A stretch of DNA of 42,419 nucleotides from Clostridia bacterium (GTDB lineage: Bacteria > Bacillota > Clostridia > Oscillospirales > Acutalibacteraceae): assembly GCA_017481575.1 (NCBI GenBank), contig JAFUPA010000010.1, positions 1-42,419 on the forward strand, read 5' to 3'. The translations under genes were made by a program, and so were the position numbers. The notes beneath the pieces were generated by a model. That model was not told the origin of the DNA, ran no database searches, and saw only the letters and a list, made by a program, of their open reading frames with translations. This document shows positions 1 through 8,940 of this stretch, in pieces. Every line of letters begins with the position of its first letter. Within the stretch, counting starts at the first letter, position 1.

Positions 1-33
1 ATAATAAATAAGATATTGCAGGCGATTTATCGA

Positions 34-180
34 AGCATTATTTCAGTCATGTGGTGTGTTGGTCCTGTGCGACGGGGTACCACGAACCATGTCAGGCGGG
101 GAACCGAGCAGCATTAAGAGGTTAACACCGTGCGACACAGTCCGGCCTGCGCACCATATGACTGAGATAATGCTTTTTTA
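34..180 (+). ncRNA. ffs: Bacterial small signal recognition particle RNA (4.5S type) with terminator
   Basis: RNA core of the signal recognition particle, which binds Ffh and targets nascent membrane proteins. The conserved domain IV is visible at about 86-110: GTCAGG, then a CGG-GGAA-CCG tetraloop hairpin, then AGCAGC on the return strand. The two ends form a long basal helix: AGCATTATTTCAGTCAT from 34 pairs with ATGACTGAGATAATGCT ending at 174, with one G-U pair in the adjoining GTGGTG/CACCAT part. A T-run follows at 174-179, so the basal helix probably also acts as the intrinsic terminator. The mature ends are uncertain; a shorter RNA of about 44-164 is possible. The position just upstream of dnaX matches the scr-dnaX arrangement of Bacillus. 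Confidence 0.9.
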
Positions 181-192
181 TATTCAGGAAAA

Positions 193-1800
193 GTGGTGAG
201 TTTTTTGTACAGAGTTCTTTACCGTAAGTGGAGACCGCAGACCTTTGCCGACGTTGTCGGTCAGGAGCACATAACGTCTACCCTCGCCCACGAGGTTGAG
301 TCGGGCAAGATTTCACATGCCTATCTCTTCACAGGTTCAAGAGGTACGGGTAAGACAACCTGTGCAAAAATTCTTGCAAAAGCGGCAAACTGTCTTAACC
401 CCGTTGACGGTAATCCGTGTAACGAGTGCTCTGTTTGTAAAGGTCTTGATGACGGCTCTATTCTTGACGTTATAGAAATTGACGCAGCAAGTAACAACGG
501 TGTTGATAATATCCGTGACCTGCGTGAAGAGGCAAACTACACCCCCGTCCACACAAAATACCGTGTTTATATTATCGACGAGGTGCATATGCTTTCAATC
601 GGTGCTTTTAATGCACTTTTGAAAACACTTGAAGAGCCTCCTGCTCATGTTAAATTTATTCTTGCAACAACGGAAGTACATAAGCTTCCTGCAACCATAC
701 TTTCAAGATGTCAAAGGTTTGATTTTCACAGAATTACGCCTGAAAACATCACATCACGTCTTCGTTATGTTGCCGAATGTGAAAACATTGACCTTGATGA
801 GGATGCAGCACTTCTTATTGCAAGAATTGCTGACGGTGCAATGCGTGATGCTCTTTCAATTCTTGACAGATGCTCGGGTATAACCAATCATGTTACAACG
901 TCCGTTGTCAGTAATGCCGCAGGTCTTGCAGGTAAGGATTACCTTTTTGATTTAGTTGAAAACATTAACGAAAACAATCCTTCCGAGGTGCTTTCACTTG
1001 TTGCAAAGCTCCACAACGACTCCTGCGATATGGAAAGACTCTGTTCAGAGCTTATCAACCATTATCGCAACCTTATGATAATAAAAACGGTCAAAAATCC
1101 GCAGAAGCTTATTGTCTGCACAGACCTTGACCTCGAGCTTTATAAAAAGCAAGCAGAAAAAACAACTCTTTTCAAGATTCTTTCTTGCATAACAAAGCTT
1201 GAGGAATGTTCAGCAATGCTGAAATCCTCTTCAAACAAGCGTACAGAAATGGAAATGAGTGTTGTAAAGCTTTGTATTCCGAATATTTCAAGCGACAATA
1301 CAGCAATTCTTGAAAGAATTGAAAGGCTTGAAAATATGTTAAAGGATGGCAAGGTTGTTACCGCCTCTAAAACAGAGGTTAAAAAGGAAGAAAAACCACC
1401 TGTTTCCGCTACAGTTGAGGAAAAGAAAGAGGAAACTCCTCTTCCTCCGCCAACGCCTGAAAGAGAACACTCCCCTGCTGCAGAAAACACGGCAGATGTT
1501 GACACACTCTTCACCGGTTGGGGCGAAGTGCTTGAAAAACTCAACGTCACAGATAAGCCGCTTACGGGTATTTTAGGTTTATCCTCGGCTTATATCAGAG
1601 GTGAATTTCTGCTTATAAAATGCGACAATCCCGTATTTTCACAGTTTATCCGTCAAGGAAACCATGCTAATGCAATTAAAACAGCTGTTTTTGAGGTTAC
1701 CGGAAAAAAATTCCGTCTGGGTATTTACAAATCCGACGATAAAAAATCAAATTCAAGCGACCCACTCGCAGATTTAGTTAATAAAATAAATAATCTTTAA
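193..1800 (+). CDS. dnaX: DNA polymerase III subunit gamma/tau (clamp loader)
   Basis: ATPase subunit of the clamp loader that places the DnaN clamp on primed DNA. The 535-residue product has the family opening (YRKWRPQTF), a Walker A GSRGTGKT at residues 48-55, zinc cysteines at 67, 76, 79 and 82, a DEVH Walker B at 129-132 and an SRC sensor motif. A charged Pro/Glu/Lys-rich linker around residues 390-430 separates the ATPase part from a C-terminal tau-like region. The start is uncertain: GTG at 193, GTG at 196 (AGGAA five bases upstream, the best-spaced) and TTG at 205 (giving MYRVLYRKW) are all possible. It is the first gene after the SRP RNA and leads a group with ebfC and recR. Confidence 0.96.
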   Translation: MVSFLYRVLYRKWRPQTFADVVGQEHITSTLAHEVESGKISHAYLFTGSRGTGKTTCAKILAKAANCLNPVDGNPCNECSVCKGLDDGSILDVIEIDAASNNGVDNIRDLREEANYTPVHTKYRVYIIDEVHMLSIGAFNALLKTLEEPPAHVKFILATTEVHKLPATILSRCQRFDFHRITPENITSRLRYVAECENIDLDEDAALLIARIADGAMRDALSILDRCSGITNHVTTSVVSNAAGLAGKDYLFDLVENINENNPSEVLSLVAKLHNDSCDMERLCSELINHYRNLMIIKTVKNPQKLIVCTDLDLELYKKQAEKTTLFKILSCITKLEECSAMLKSSSNKRTEMEMSVVKLCIPNISSDNTAILERIERLENMLKDGKVVTASKTEVKKEEKPPVSATVEEKKEETPLPPPTPEREHSPAAENTADVDTLFTGWGEVLEKLNVTDKPLTGILGLSSAYIRGEFLLIKCDNPVFSQFIRQGNHANAIKTAVFEVTGKKFRLGIYKSDDKKSNSSDPLADLVNKINNL

Positions 1801-1812
1801 GGATGTGCCGCT

Positions 1813-2805
1813 ATGAACGGTGAAAAAAATCCTGTAATCAGCGTAATAGTCCCGTCTTTTAATGAAGAAAAGCATATTGCCAGCTGTCTTGACAGTATTC
1901 TTAACCAGACCTTTACTGATTTTGAAGTGCTTTGTGTTGATGATAACAGCACTGATTCTACATTTGATATCATCAAAGAATATTCTCTTAGAGACAGCAG
2001 AATAAAACCACTTAAAAATCCCGGTAAGGGTGTTTCTTCTGCAAGAAATTTTGGTTTAAAAAATTCCTGCGGTGATTATATTGGCTTTGTTGATTCAGAC
2101 GACTTTATTCAGCCGCAAACGTATGAATTTCTCTTAAGAGCGATTTTAGAAAATAACTGCGAAATGTCTGTTTGCCGATATGAAAAAACGTCAGAATTTA
2201 TAAGTAAAAATTTTAATTACAACAGCAGAGAATGTTTTGCAGAAGAATTTGTAAATTTTTATGATATTGATTTTGTTTCAAGAAATGAACTTACACTAAC
2301 TTCAGCTTGTATGAAGCTTATAAAAAAAGATTTACTTAAAAAATGTGAAAAATTTTTAAAATACAGAATCGGCGAAGATACAATTTTCTGTGCTGATTTG
2401 TGGACAAAGACCGATAAAATTTTTCTTGTCGATTTACCGCTTTATTGTTATTTTACAAATACAGAAAGCGTAAGCTATACTGAAATCTGGCACGAAAAAT
2501 GGTTTGACCTTATTGAAACAAGATTTATTGCTTTTGAAAAATTCAAAGCTTTAAATAACACTTTAACATCTTCGTTTTACCTCGAAAAAGGTATGAAGTT
2601 ACTTCTCTCATATCGCTTTAATATCAAAGGTACTCCGAGTGAAGAAAAATTTATAAAACCAATTAAAAATTATTTTAAAAAATATATTTCAGTTTATTTG
2701 AAATGCAATGACATTTCTTTAAAAAATAAATTATTTGTTACTCTGTTTTTCTTTTTCCCGTTTCTTTACACGGCATTCAGAAAAATGACAGACAGCACTC
2801 TTTAA
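1813..2805 (+). CDS. GT2-family glycosyltransferase
   Basis: Family 2 glycosyltransferase that probably moves a sugar from a nucleotide donor onto a surface polysaccharide or other acceptor at the inner face of the membrane. The 330-residue product opens with the GT-A fold signature (ISVIVPSFNEEKHI, then CVDDNSTDST) and has the DSDD metal-binding motif near residue 95. A hydrophobic stretch near the C-terminus (FVTLFFFFPFLYTAF) may bind the membrane. It lies 12 bases after dnaX and 19 before ebfC, in the same direction, so it is probably co-transcribed. Its base composition is clearly richer in A+T than dnaX or ebfC, which suggests later insertion into a conserved operon. Donor and acceptor cannot be inferred. 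Confidence 0.88.
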   Translation: MNGEKNPVISVIVPSFNEEKHIASCLDSILNQTFTDFEVLCVDDNSTDSTFDIIKEYSLRDSRIKPLKNPGKGVSSARNFGLKNSCGDYIGFVDSDDFIQPQTYEFLLRAILENNCEMSVCRYEKTSEFISKNFNYNSRECFAEEFVNFYDIDFVSRNELTLTSACMKLIKKDLLKKCEKFLKYRIGEDTIFCADLWTKTDKIFLVDLPLYCYFTNTESVSYTEIWHEKWFDLIETRFIAFEKFKALNNTLTSSFYLEKGMKLLLSYRFNIKGTPSEEKFIKPIKNYFKKYISVYLKCNDISLKNKLFVTLFFFFPFLYTAFRKMTDSTL

Positions 2806-2824
2806 TATGAAAGGATAATTCAAA

Positions 2825-3157
2825 ATGAAAGCTAGAATTCCCAACGCACCCAGTCAGGGTAATATGATGAAGCAGATTCAGAAGATGCAGGAGGATATGG
2901 CTCGCATCCAGTCCGAGGTTGAAGCAAGTGAATATACAGCTTCTGTCGGCGGCGGTGCAGTTGAAGTTACAGTTAACGGCTCACATGAGGTACTTTCTGT
3001 TAAGATGAAGCCCGAGGTTGTTGACCCCGAAGACATTGAAATGCTTGAGGATCTCCTTATTTCAGCTCTTAATGAGAGCATCCGCAAGGCTAACGATGCA
3101 ATGGAGCAGGGCATGGAAAAGGCTAAAGGCGGCCTTTCAATTCCGGGACTTTTCTGA
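2825..3157 (+). CDS. ebfC: YbaB/EbfC-family nucleoid-associated protein
   Basis: Small dimeric DNA-binding protein of the YbaB/EbfC family (YaaK in Bacillus). The 110-residue product has the family pattern: an N-terminal helix rich in Met and Gln (MMKQIQKMQEDM), then VEVTVNGSHEVLSVKMKPEVVDPED, then a C-terminal helical segment ending in GLSIPGLF. It sits between dnaX and recR as in many bacteria, apart from the glycosyltransferase gene inserted before it. Its TGA stop overlaps the recR ATG by one base, indicating translational coupling. In the family it is thought to help nucleoid organisation and to act near RecR; the exact role is not settled. Confidence 0.95.
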   Translation: MKARIPNAPSQGNMMKQIQKMQEDMARIQSEVEASEYTASVGGGAVEVTVNGSHEVLSVKMKPEVVDPEDIEMLEDLLISALNESIRKANDAMEQGMEKAKGGLSIPGLF

Positions 3158-3756
3158 TGGCACGAAACGTAGTACCGCTTGCCAACCTTATTGAGCAGTT
3201 TGAACGTCTGCCTGGTATAGGACACAAAAGTGCGCAGAAGCTTGCTTTTCACATCCTTAATATGACCGATGCAGAGGCAAAAAGATTTGCTGATACAATT
3301 ATGCTCGCTCACGAGAAAATTCACCGTTGCTCCGTTTGCTGTGACCTTACAGATTCGGATGTATGCAACATCTGCCTTGATGAAAAAAGAGACCGCTCAA
3401 CAATCTGCGTGGTCGAAAATTCCAAGGATGTTATTGCAATCGAACGCACACGTGAGTTCAACGGAATGTATCACGTTCTTCACGGCTCAATTTCACCGAT
3501 GAACGGAATTGGTCCTGACGAAATTACAATCAAGGAGCTTTTAAACAGGCTTAATGATGACAGCGTTCAGGAAATTATTATGGCAACTAACCCTACGGTT
3601 GAGGGTGAAGCAACCGCTATGTATATTTCAAGGCTTATTAAACCTTTAGGCATTAAGGTTTCACGCCTTGCTTACGGTGTTCCCGTCGGTGCAGACCTTG
3701 AATATGCCGATGAAATTACACTTACAAGAGCAATTGAAGGCAGACAGATTTTATAA
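3157..3756 (+). CDS. recR: Recombination mediator protein RecR
   Basis: Repair protein that works with RecO and RecF to load RecA on gapped single-stranded DNA. The 199-residue length is typical. Visible parts are a helix-hairpin-helix region (LPGIGHKSAQKLAF, residues 18-31), a four-cysteine zinc site (Cys 58, 61, 70, 73) and a TOPRIM domain beginning near residue 83 with the conserved E and the later VEGEATAMY segment. The start codon overlaps the ebfC stop. The gene ends at the edge of the origin region, 240 bases before dnaN. Confidence 0.97.
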   Translation: MARNVVPLANLIEQFERLPGIGHKSAQKLAFHILNMTDAEAKRFADTIMLAHEKIHRCSVCCDLTDSDVCNICLDEKRDRSTICVVENSKDVIAIERTREFNGMYHVLHGSISPMNGIGPDEITIKELLNRLNDDSVQEIIMATNPTVEGEATAMYISRLIKPLGIKVSRLAYGVPVGADLEYADEITLTRAIEGRQIL

Positions 3757-3996
3757 AGAAATTTCCACACTTTCTTTAACATTCTTTCCACAACCTTCCA
3801 CACTTTCAACAGTGACTTTTCTTTAACAATCTTTTCCACAAATTATAAACAATCTGATTGTTTAAAAAATAAAGCATTAAAACCTTGATAATTAAGGCTT
3901 ACGACAATTTTCCACACTTTAAACAGCCCCTACTACTACTACTTAAATATTTATATAATATATTTATTAACAAATTTCCTGAACGGAGGAATTACA
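3757..3996. other. oriC: Putative chromosomal replication origin (oriC) between recR and dnaN
   Basis: This 240-base gap has the layout of a Firmicutes origin. Five DnaA-box-like sites with core TCCACA lie on the plus strand: 3761-3769, 3784-3792, 3794-3802, 3832-3840 and 3908-3916. The last two are TTTTCCACA, one change from TTATCCACA. After the final box come a short spacer ending in GCCCC (3925-3930), four TAC repeats (3931-3942) that read as 3'-GAT-5' DnaA-trios on the complement, and an AT-only stretch (3943-3970) suited to unwinding. This box, GC, trio, AT order is known from the Bacillus dnaA-dnaN unwinding element. dnaA itself is absent here. Confidence 0.82.
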
Positions 3997-5118
3997 ATGA
4001 AATTCGTTTGCGAAACAGCATCACTTTCAACAGCTTGCCAGAACGTGCAAAGAGCAGTATCTGCAAAATCATCCATACCCGGAACAGAAGGTATACTTAT
4101 TAAAGCTTCAAACAGCGAGCTTAACCTTACCGGTTATGACCTTGAGATAGGTATTAACACAACTATCTATGCAAAAATTGAAGAAGCAGGCTCAATTGTA
4201 CTTAATGCAAAGGTGCTTTGCGAAATTCTTCGCCGCATTCCTAACCAAACAGTAACAATTGAATGTGACGAAAGAAACTTTGCAGTTATCCGCAGTGGTG
4301 ACATCAAATATGAAATAATGGGTATTTCCGCCGAGGATTACCCCGAATTGCCAACCGTTCAGGGCGGTTTCACAATTGATATCAACAGAAAAATGCTTTC
4401 TGAAATGGTTAAGCAGACAATCTTTGCTGTTGCAGTTACAGATTCAAAGGTTGTTTATACAGGTATTAAATTCGAAATTTCTGACGGTGAGCTGAAGCTT
4501 ATTGCTGTTGACGGCTTCAGAATGGCTATCAGAACAGAAAAAATTGATTATAACGGTGAGGATATAACTTTCATTGTTCCTGCAAAGACAATGTCAGAAA
4601 TTATCAAGCTTTCTGTTGAAGATGCAGAAAATGAAGAGGGAGTTGTTTCGCTCGGTCTCGGTAACCGCCACATTATTTTTGAAGTGAACGGTTACAGCAT
4701 TATTTCAAGACTTCTTGAGGGTGAGTTCCTTAATTACAAGTCAACTATCCCCGTTTCTGTTTCAACAAGTGTTGAAGTTGATACAAGAAGCCTTATTGAC
4801 AGTATTGAAAGAACTTCGCTTATTATTACAGACAGAACAAAGAGCCTTATCAACTGCGTTTTTGATACTGATTTCATCAGAATTTCAAGTATCGCCGCTC
4901 TTGGTACAGCTAATGATAAAGTTCCTGCAGACGTTGACGGCAACAGAGTAGAAATCGGCTTTAACAACCGTTATCTTCTTGATGCGCTTAAGGCTTGCAA
5001 CACCGACAGAGTTAAAATTCAGCTCAACGGTGCAATCTCCCCTATCCTCATCTTGCCGACAGAGGGAGAAAGCTTTATATTCCTTGTTCTTCCCGTGAGG
5101 TTGAAGAAAAATGATTGA
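3997..5118 (+). CDS. dnaN: DNA polymerase III subunit beta (sliding clamp)
   Basis: Ring-shaped processivity clamp for DNA polymerase III and docking site for many replication and repair proteins. The 373-residue product opens MKFVCETASLSTACQNVQRAV and closes with the family tail SPILILPTEGESFIFLVLPVRL. ATG at 3997 follows the ribosome site GGAGG at 3985-3989. It is the first gene after the putative origin and leads the dnaN-yaaA-recF-remB operon. It overlaps yaaA by eight bases. Confidence 0.98.
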   Translation: MKFVCETASLSTACQNVQRAVSAKSSIPGTEGILIKASNSELNLTGYDLEIGINTTIYAKIEEAGSIVLNAKVLCEILRRIPNQTVTIECDERNFAVIRSGDIKYEIMGISAEDYPELPTVQGGFTIDINRKMLSEMVKQTIFAVAVTDSKVVYTGIKFEISDGELKLIAVDGFRMAIRTEKIDYNGEDITFIVPAKTMSEIIKLSVEDAENEEGVVSLGLGNRHIIFEVNGYSIISRLLEGEFLNYKSTIPVSVSTSVEVDTRSLIDSIERTSLIITDRTKSLINCVFDTDFIRISSIAALGTANDKVPADVDGNRVEIGFNNRYLLDALKACNTDRVKIQLNGAISPILILPTEGESFIFLVLPVRLKKND

Positions 5119-5362
5119 TAAAAGAAAAATACGATTAAAAATAAAAGAAAAACCCGTTATTCAAAAAAGTATTCATACTGAATTTATTCGTCTTGATGCT
5201 TTTTTAAAGCTCTGTGATGCTGTTCAGTCAGGCGGTCACGCAAAGATTGTTATTCAGGACGGAGAAATTAAAGTGAATAACGAAATCTGCACCCAGAGAG
5301 GCAAAAAGCTCCACCCGGGTGACAAGGTTGAATTTGAAAATACGGTTTACGAGATAGTTTGA
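5111..5362 (+). CDS. yaaA: S4-domain RNA-binding protein YaaA
   Basis: Small protein with an S4 RNA-binding fold, conserved between dnaN and recF in Firmicutes. The 83-residue product carries the S4 pattern in its second half: FIRLDAFLKLCDAVQSGGHAK, then DGEIKVNNEICTQRGKKLHPGD. The start overlaps the end of dnaN and the stop is one base before the recF ATG, so all three are probably translated from one message. In Bacillus relatives it has been linked to ribosome assembly; that role is inferred here only from family and position. Confidence 0.93.
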   Translation: MIDKRKIRLKIKEKPVIQKSIHTEFIRLDAFLKLCDAVQSGGHAKIVIQDGEIKVNNEICTQRGKKLHPGDKVEFENTVYEIV

Positions 5363-5363
5363 T

Positions 5364-6458
5364 ATGAATATTGAAAATCATGTAATCAAAAATTTCCGAA
5401 ACATAGAGCATATTGAAATCGAACCCGTGAACGGAATCAATGTAATTTACGGCGAAAACGGTCACGGTAAGACTAATATTATTGAAAGTATTTGGCTCTT
5501 TACAGGTTGCAACAGCTTCAGGACAAGAAAAAACACTGAGCTTATAAAAAAAGACGAGTCTTTTTCGGAAATTAACATGGATTTCTTTTCTTATGACAGA
5601 CCTCAGACGGCTAAATTGATAATTAACAGTCAGAAAGAGGCCTATCTTAACGGTATCAAACAAATCTCGCCGAGAAAATTTTTGGGAGAATTTCAGGCGG
5701 TGGTTTTTTCACCGTCTGTTCTTTCTGTTATAAAGGACGGTCCGTCAGAAAAAAGAAAATTTCTCGACATCGCAATTTGCCTTATAAAGCCGAATTATGC
5801 AGTTTTGCTTTCAAAGTATAACAAGGCGGTCTTTCAGCGTAACGCCCTTTTAAAGCAAATTAGTCAAACCTCACGGGGTGAAGATCTGCTTTTCGCCTTT
5901 GATGAAGAAATTGCACGCTACGGCGGAAAAATTATTGATTACCGATTAAATTATATCGAGGATTTAAAAGAATTTTCTGCAGACATTTACAAAGAAATTT
6001 CTTCTGACAGAGAAAAGATGGAAATATCTTATCTTAACTCTTTAAAAGAAAAAGGAAATAATGCAGAAGAATGGTCTGAAATCCTTTATAACGAAACGGT
6101 CAAAAATCATCAGCGTGATATCTTCCGTCTTGCAACAAATGTCGGCCCGCACAAGGATGACCTTGAAATTATGCTCAACTCAATGGATGCAAGAAGCTAC
6201 GGCTCGCAGGGTCAGCAACGCTCCTGCGCTTTGGCACTTAAATTGAGTGAGGCTTCAATCCTTAAAAAGTATTCAGGTGAACAGCCGATTGCTTTGCTTG
6301 ATGATGTTATGAGTGAGCTTGACGGCAAAAGACAGAAATATCTTATAAAATATTTTGACGGCTGGCAGGTTTTTGTCACCTGCTGTGACAGGTCGCATTT
6401 AAGAAAAATTAAATCGGATAAAACCTTTAAAATTGCTGATGGAAAAGTAAAGAGGTAA
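5364..6458 (+). CDS. recF: DNA replication and repair protein RecF
   Basis: SMC-like ATPase that recognises gapped DNA and works with RecO and RecR. The 364-residue product has Walker A GENGHGKT at residues 30-37, a signature region (YGSQGQQRSCALALKL) in the C-terminal third and a Walker B ALLDDVMSELD directly after it. Length and order of motifs are typical. It begins one base after yaaA and ends four bases before remB. Confidence 0.97.
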   Translation: MNIENHVIKNFRNIEHIEIEPVNGINVIYGENGHGKTNIIESIWLFTGCNSFRTRKNTELIKKDESFSEINMDFFSYDRPQTAKLIINSQKEAYLNGIKQISPRKFLGEFQAVVFSPSVLSVIKDGPSEKRKFLDIAICLIKPNYAVLLSKYNKAVFQRNALLKQISQTSRGEDLLFAFDEEIARYGGKIIDYRLNYIEDLKEFSADIYKEISSDREKMEISYLNSLKEKGNNAEEWSEILYNETVKNHQRDIFRLATNVGPHKDDLEIMLNSMDARSYGSQGQQRSCALALKLSEASILKKYSGEQPIALLDDVMSELDGKRQKYLIKYFDGWQVFVTCCDRSHLRKIKSDKTFKIADGKVKR

Positions 6459-6462
6459 TATT

Positions 6463-6735
6463 ATGTTTCTACATCTCGGTCAGGATACAATTATTACAAC
6501 TGATGAAATAATCGGAATTTTTGACCTTGACACTTCAACTGTTATGAAATCCACAAGAGATTTTTTAACAACGATGTCAAAGGAAAAAAGAGTTGTGAAT
6601 GTAAGCTACGAATTACCAAAATCTTTTGTGCTTACTTATAACGAAAAGACAAAAGAAAAAACAATGTACATCTCCCCCATTTCGAGTGTTACATTGTTAA
6701 AGAGAATTGAAAATGTGAATTACATTAAAGAATAA
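6463..6735 (+). CDS. remB: Extracellular matrix regulator RemB-like protein (DUF370)
   Basis: The 90-residue DUF370 product resembles RemB (YaaB) of Bacillus, which follows recF there too. The opening FLHLGQDTIITTDEIIGIFD and the central SYELPKSFVLT segment match the family. RemA/RemB relatives bind DNA and affect matrix genes; the function of the origin-linked copy is not well established. gyrB usually comes next in other Firmicutes but is replaced here by a terminator and convergent serS. Confidence 0.88.
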   Translation: MFLHLGQDTIITTDEIIGIFDLDTSTVMKSTRDFLTTMSKEKRVVNVSYELPKSFVLTYNEKTKEKTMYISPISSVTLLKRIENVNYIKE

Positions 6736-6740
6736 AGAAA

Positions 6741-6779
6741 GACTGTATTAAGCCGAAACTTAATACAGTCAATTTTTTT
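6741..6779. terminator. Strong intrinsic terminator between remB and serS
   Basis: A perfect 12-bp stem, GACTGTATTAAG with CTTAATACAGTC, closes a 6-base loop (6741-6770) and is followed by AATTTTTTT on the plus strand. It ends the dnaN operon. The minus-strand side reads TTTCTTTATT after the same stem, so it may also stop serS transcription from the other side. Confidence 0.93.
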
Positions 6780-6782
6780 GCA

Positions 6783-8051
6783 TTATTTAATGATATCTGT
6801 GCCCATATACGGAACAAGAACTTCGGGGATTGTTACTGTGCCGTCTTCGTTCTGGAAGTTTTCGAGGATAGCGGCAACAGTTCTGCCTACTGCAACACCT
6901 GAACCGTTAAGAGTGTGAACAAGCTGTGCCTTTGACTTCGGGTCTTTCTTGAAGCGGATAGCTGCACGGCGAGCCTGGAAATCCTCAAAGTTTGAGCAAG
7001 AAGATATCTCAACATATCTGCCGTAAGAAGGCATCCATACTTCAATATCATAAGTCTTTGCAGAGGAGAAGCCTATGTCACCTGTTGAAAGGCATACAAC
7101 TCTGTGAGGAAGTCCGAGAAGCTGAAGAACTCTTTCTGCATCGTTTGTAAGCTTTTCAAGCTCATCATAAGATGTTTCGGGGTCTACAAACTTAACAAGC
7201 TCAACCTTGTTGAACTGATGCTGACGTATAAGACCTCTTGTGTCACGTCCTGCAGAGCCTGCCTCTGCACGGAAACATGCAGAATATGCGCAGTAGCTGA
7301 TGGGAAGCTTGCTGCCGTCGATAATCTCGTCTCTGTACATATTTGTAACAGGAACTTCAGCTGTGGGAATGAGGAAGAAATCGTCAGTTGTTTTAAAGGC
7401 ATCCTCTTCAAACTTCGGAAGCTGACCTGTGCCGGTCATAGATGCACGGTTTACAAGGAACGGAGGAAGAACTTCTGTATATCCGTTTTCTGTGTGAGTG
7501 TTGAGGAAAAAGCTGATAATAGCTCTTTCAAGACGAGCGCCGAGACCCTTATAGAAATGGAAACGTGTGCCTGTTACCTTTGCGGCTGTTTCAGGGTCAA
7601 GAATACCAAGATCTGCACCGATGTCCCAATGAGCTTTCGGCTCAAAGTCAAAGCTTCTCGGCTCACCATAACGGCGAATTTCAACATTTTCGCTGTCATC
7701 CTTACCCTGCGGAACACTTGAGTTCGGTACATTCGGGAACTCATACATAATTGTTTTCTGCTTTGCATCAAGCTCCGCAATAGCGGCATCGTTTGCCTTG
7801 ACTTTTTCTTTAATCTCGTTCATACGAGCCATAATTTCGGAAATGTCGCCGCCTGCCTTCTTAATCTGCGGAATCTGCTTGCTTGCAGAGTTCTGCTCCT
7901 GCTTCATTGCATCAGTAACCTGCATAAGCTCACGGCGCTGAATGTCAATTGCAAGCACCTCGTCAACAAGTGCGTCCATGTCTTTATTTCTCGACTTCAT
8001 TGCAGCTTTGACCAAGTCGGGATTTTCTCTGATTAGTTTGATATCTAACAT
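6783..8051 (-). CDS. serS: Seryl-tRNA synthetase
   Basis: Cytoplasmic class II enzyme that charges tRNA-Ser with serine. The 422-residue product has the N-terminal long coiled-coil arm (about residues 25-105), motif 2 ([16 protein letters not shown], then HQFNKVEL) and motif 3 ([10 protein letters not shown]) near the C-terminus. ATG at 8051 has AGGAG upstream. It is the last gene of the parA-parB-serS group, 22 bases after parB, and converges on remB. No T-box leader is visible in that short gap. Confidence 0.97.
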   Translation of the reverse strand: MLDIKLIRENPDLVKAAMKSRNKDMDALVDEVLAIDIQRRELMQVTDAMKQEQNSASKQIPQIKKAGGDISEIMARMNEIKEKVKANDAAIAELDAKQKTIMYEFPNVPNSSVPQGKDDSENVEIRRYGEPRSFDFEPKAHWDIGADLGILDPETAAKVTGTRFHFYKGLGARLERAIISFFLNTHTENGYTEVLPPFLVNRASMTGTGQLPKFEEDAFKTTDDFFLIPTAEVPVTNMYRDEIIDGSKLPISYCAYSACFRAEAGSAGRDTRGLIRQHQFNKVELVKFVDPETSYDELEKLTNDAERVLQLLGLPHRVVCLSTGDIGFSSAKTYDIEVWMPSYGRYVEISSCSNFEDFQARRAAIRFKKDPKSKAQLVHTLNGSGVAVGRTVAAILENFQNEDGTVTIPEVLVPYMGTDIIK

Positions 8052-8073
8052 TTATTATCACTCCTGATAAATA

Positions 8074-8940
8074 TTATTTTCCATAATTTTCAAGCTGTAA
8101 AGCAAGGCTTTCAAGGTCTGACTTGTCAAAAAACTCAATTTCAAGCACGCCGGAGCCTTTTTTTCCGTTTTCTTTAATTTTAACCTTTCTGCCAAGGTTA
8201 TTTACTAAAGCGAGTTCAACCTCGCTGAAAAACTTTTCTCTTTTCTTCGGCTCTCTGGGTTTTACGGGAGCTGTTTTTTCTGCCTTAACAAGTGCTTCAA
8301 TCTGACGGACCGAAATATCTTCTTTAATAATAAGATTTGCGGTTTCAATCATTGCTTCTTTATTTGCAAAACCGAGCAAAGCTCTTGCATGGCCTGCAGA
8401 AATGAGATTGTTTTTAACCATTTCCTGAATTTCTTCGGGAAGCTTTAAAAGACGTAAAGCATTTGCAATTGCGGGTCGTGATTTGCCGACCTTTTCTGCT
8501 GCCTCTTCCTGTGTAATTTTAAGCTCCTGCATCATATAGCTATAGCCGAGCGCTTCTTCAAGCGGATTAAGGTCTTCACGCTGGAGGTTTTCAATCATTG
8601 CAATTTCAATGGTTTCCTCGTCTGTTAGCTCCTTGATTATAACAGGAACTTCGGAAAGACCTGCAATTCTGGCCGCACGCCAACGTCTTTCACCTGCAAC
8701 CAGCTGATAACCGCCGTTTGTCATCGGTCTTACAACAAGAGGCTGAAGAACTCCGTGCTGTGAAATGCTGTCTGCAAGCTCAGACAAAGCCTTTTCATCA
8801 AAAATCTTTCTCGGCTGGTCGTGGTTTGGCTCAATTTCCATAAGCTTGAGTTTATTTGTTGAAGCGTTTATTTCTTCAACGGAATTATCAACAAAAAGAG
8901 ATTCAAGTCCCCTGCCGAGTCCGTTTCTTTTAACTGCCAT
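8074..8940 (-). CDS. parB: Chromosome partitioning protein ParB (Spo0J)
   Basis: CTP-dependent DNA clamp that loads at parS, spreads, and drives origin segregation with ParA. The 288-residue product has the CTP-binding motif GERRWRAA, the [14 protein letters not shown] segment and a helix-turn-helix with [13 protein letters not shown], followed by SAGHARALL. The Arg, Ala and Gly in these segments are the residues of ParB proteins that read parS, unlike Noc at 9888-10697. It starts directly after the parA stop. Three matching parS sites lie within 4 kb. Confidence 0.97.
   Translation of the reverse strand: MAVKRNGLGRGLESLFVDNSVEEINASTNKLKLMEIEPNHDQPRKIFDEKALSELADSISQHGVLQPLVVRPMTNGGYQLVAGERRWRAARIAGLSEVPVIIKELTDEETIEIAMIENLQREDLNPLEEALGYSYMMQELKITQEEAAEKVGKSRPAIANALRLLKLPEEIQEMVKNNLISAGHARALLGFANKEAMIETANLIIKEDISVRQIEALVKAEKTAPVKPREPKKREKFFSEVELALVNNLGRKVKIKENGKKGSGVLEIEFFDKSDLESLALQLENYGK

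Noticed and set aside
1379-1400. Possible programmed -1 frameshift site in dnaX giving a gamma form
   Set aside because: The A-rich run is in the frame T-AAA-AAG, so it does not make the X-XXY-YYZ heptamer, and no stem or upstream Shine-Dalgarno helper is clear.
7104-7721. 205-residue plus-strand frame opposite serS
   Set aside because: It is fully inside the well-supported serS gene on the other strand, has no ribosome site, and its Cys-rich product looks like a shadow.
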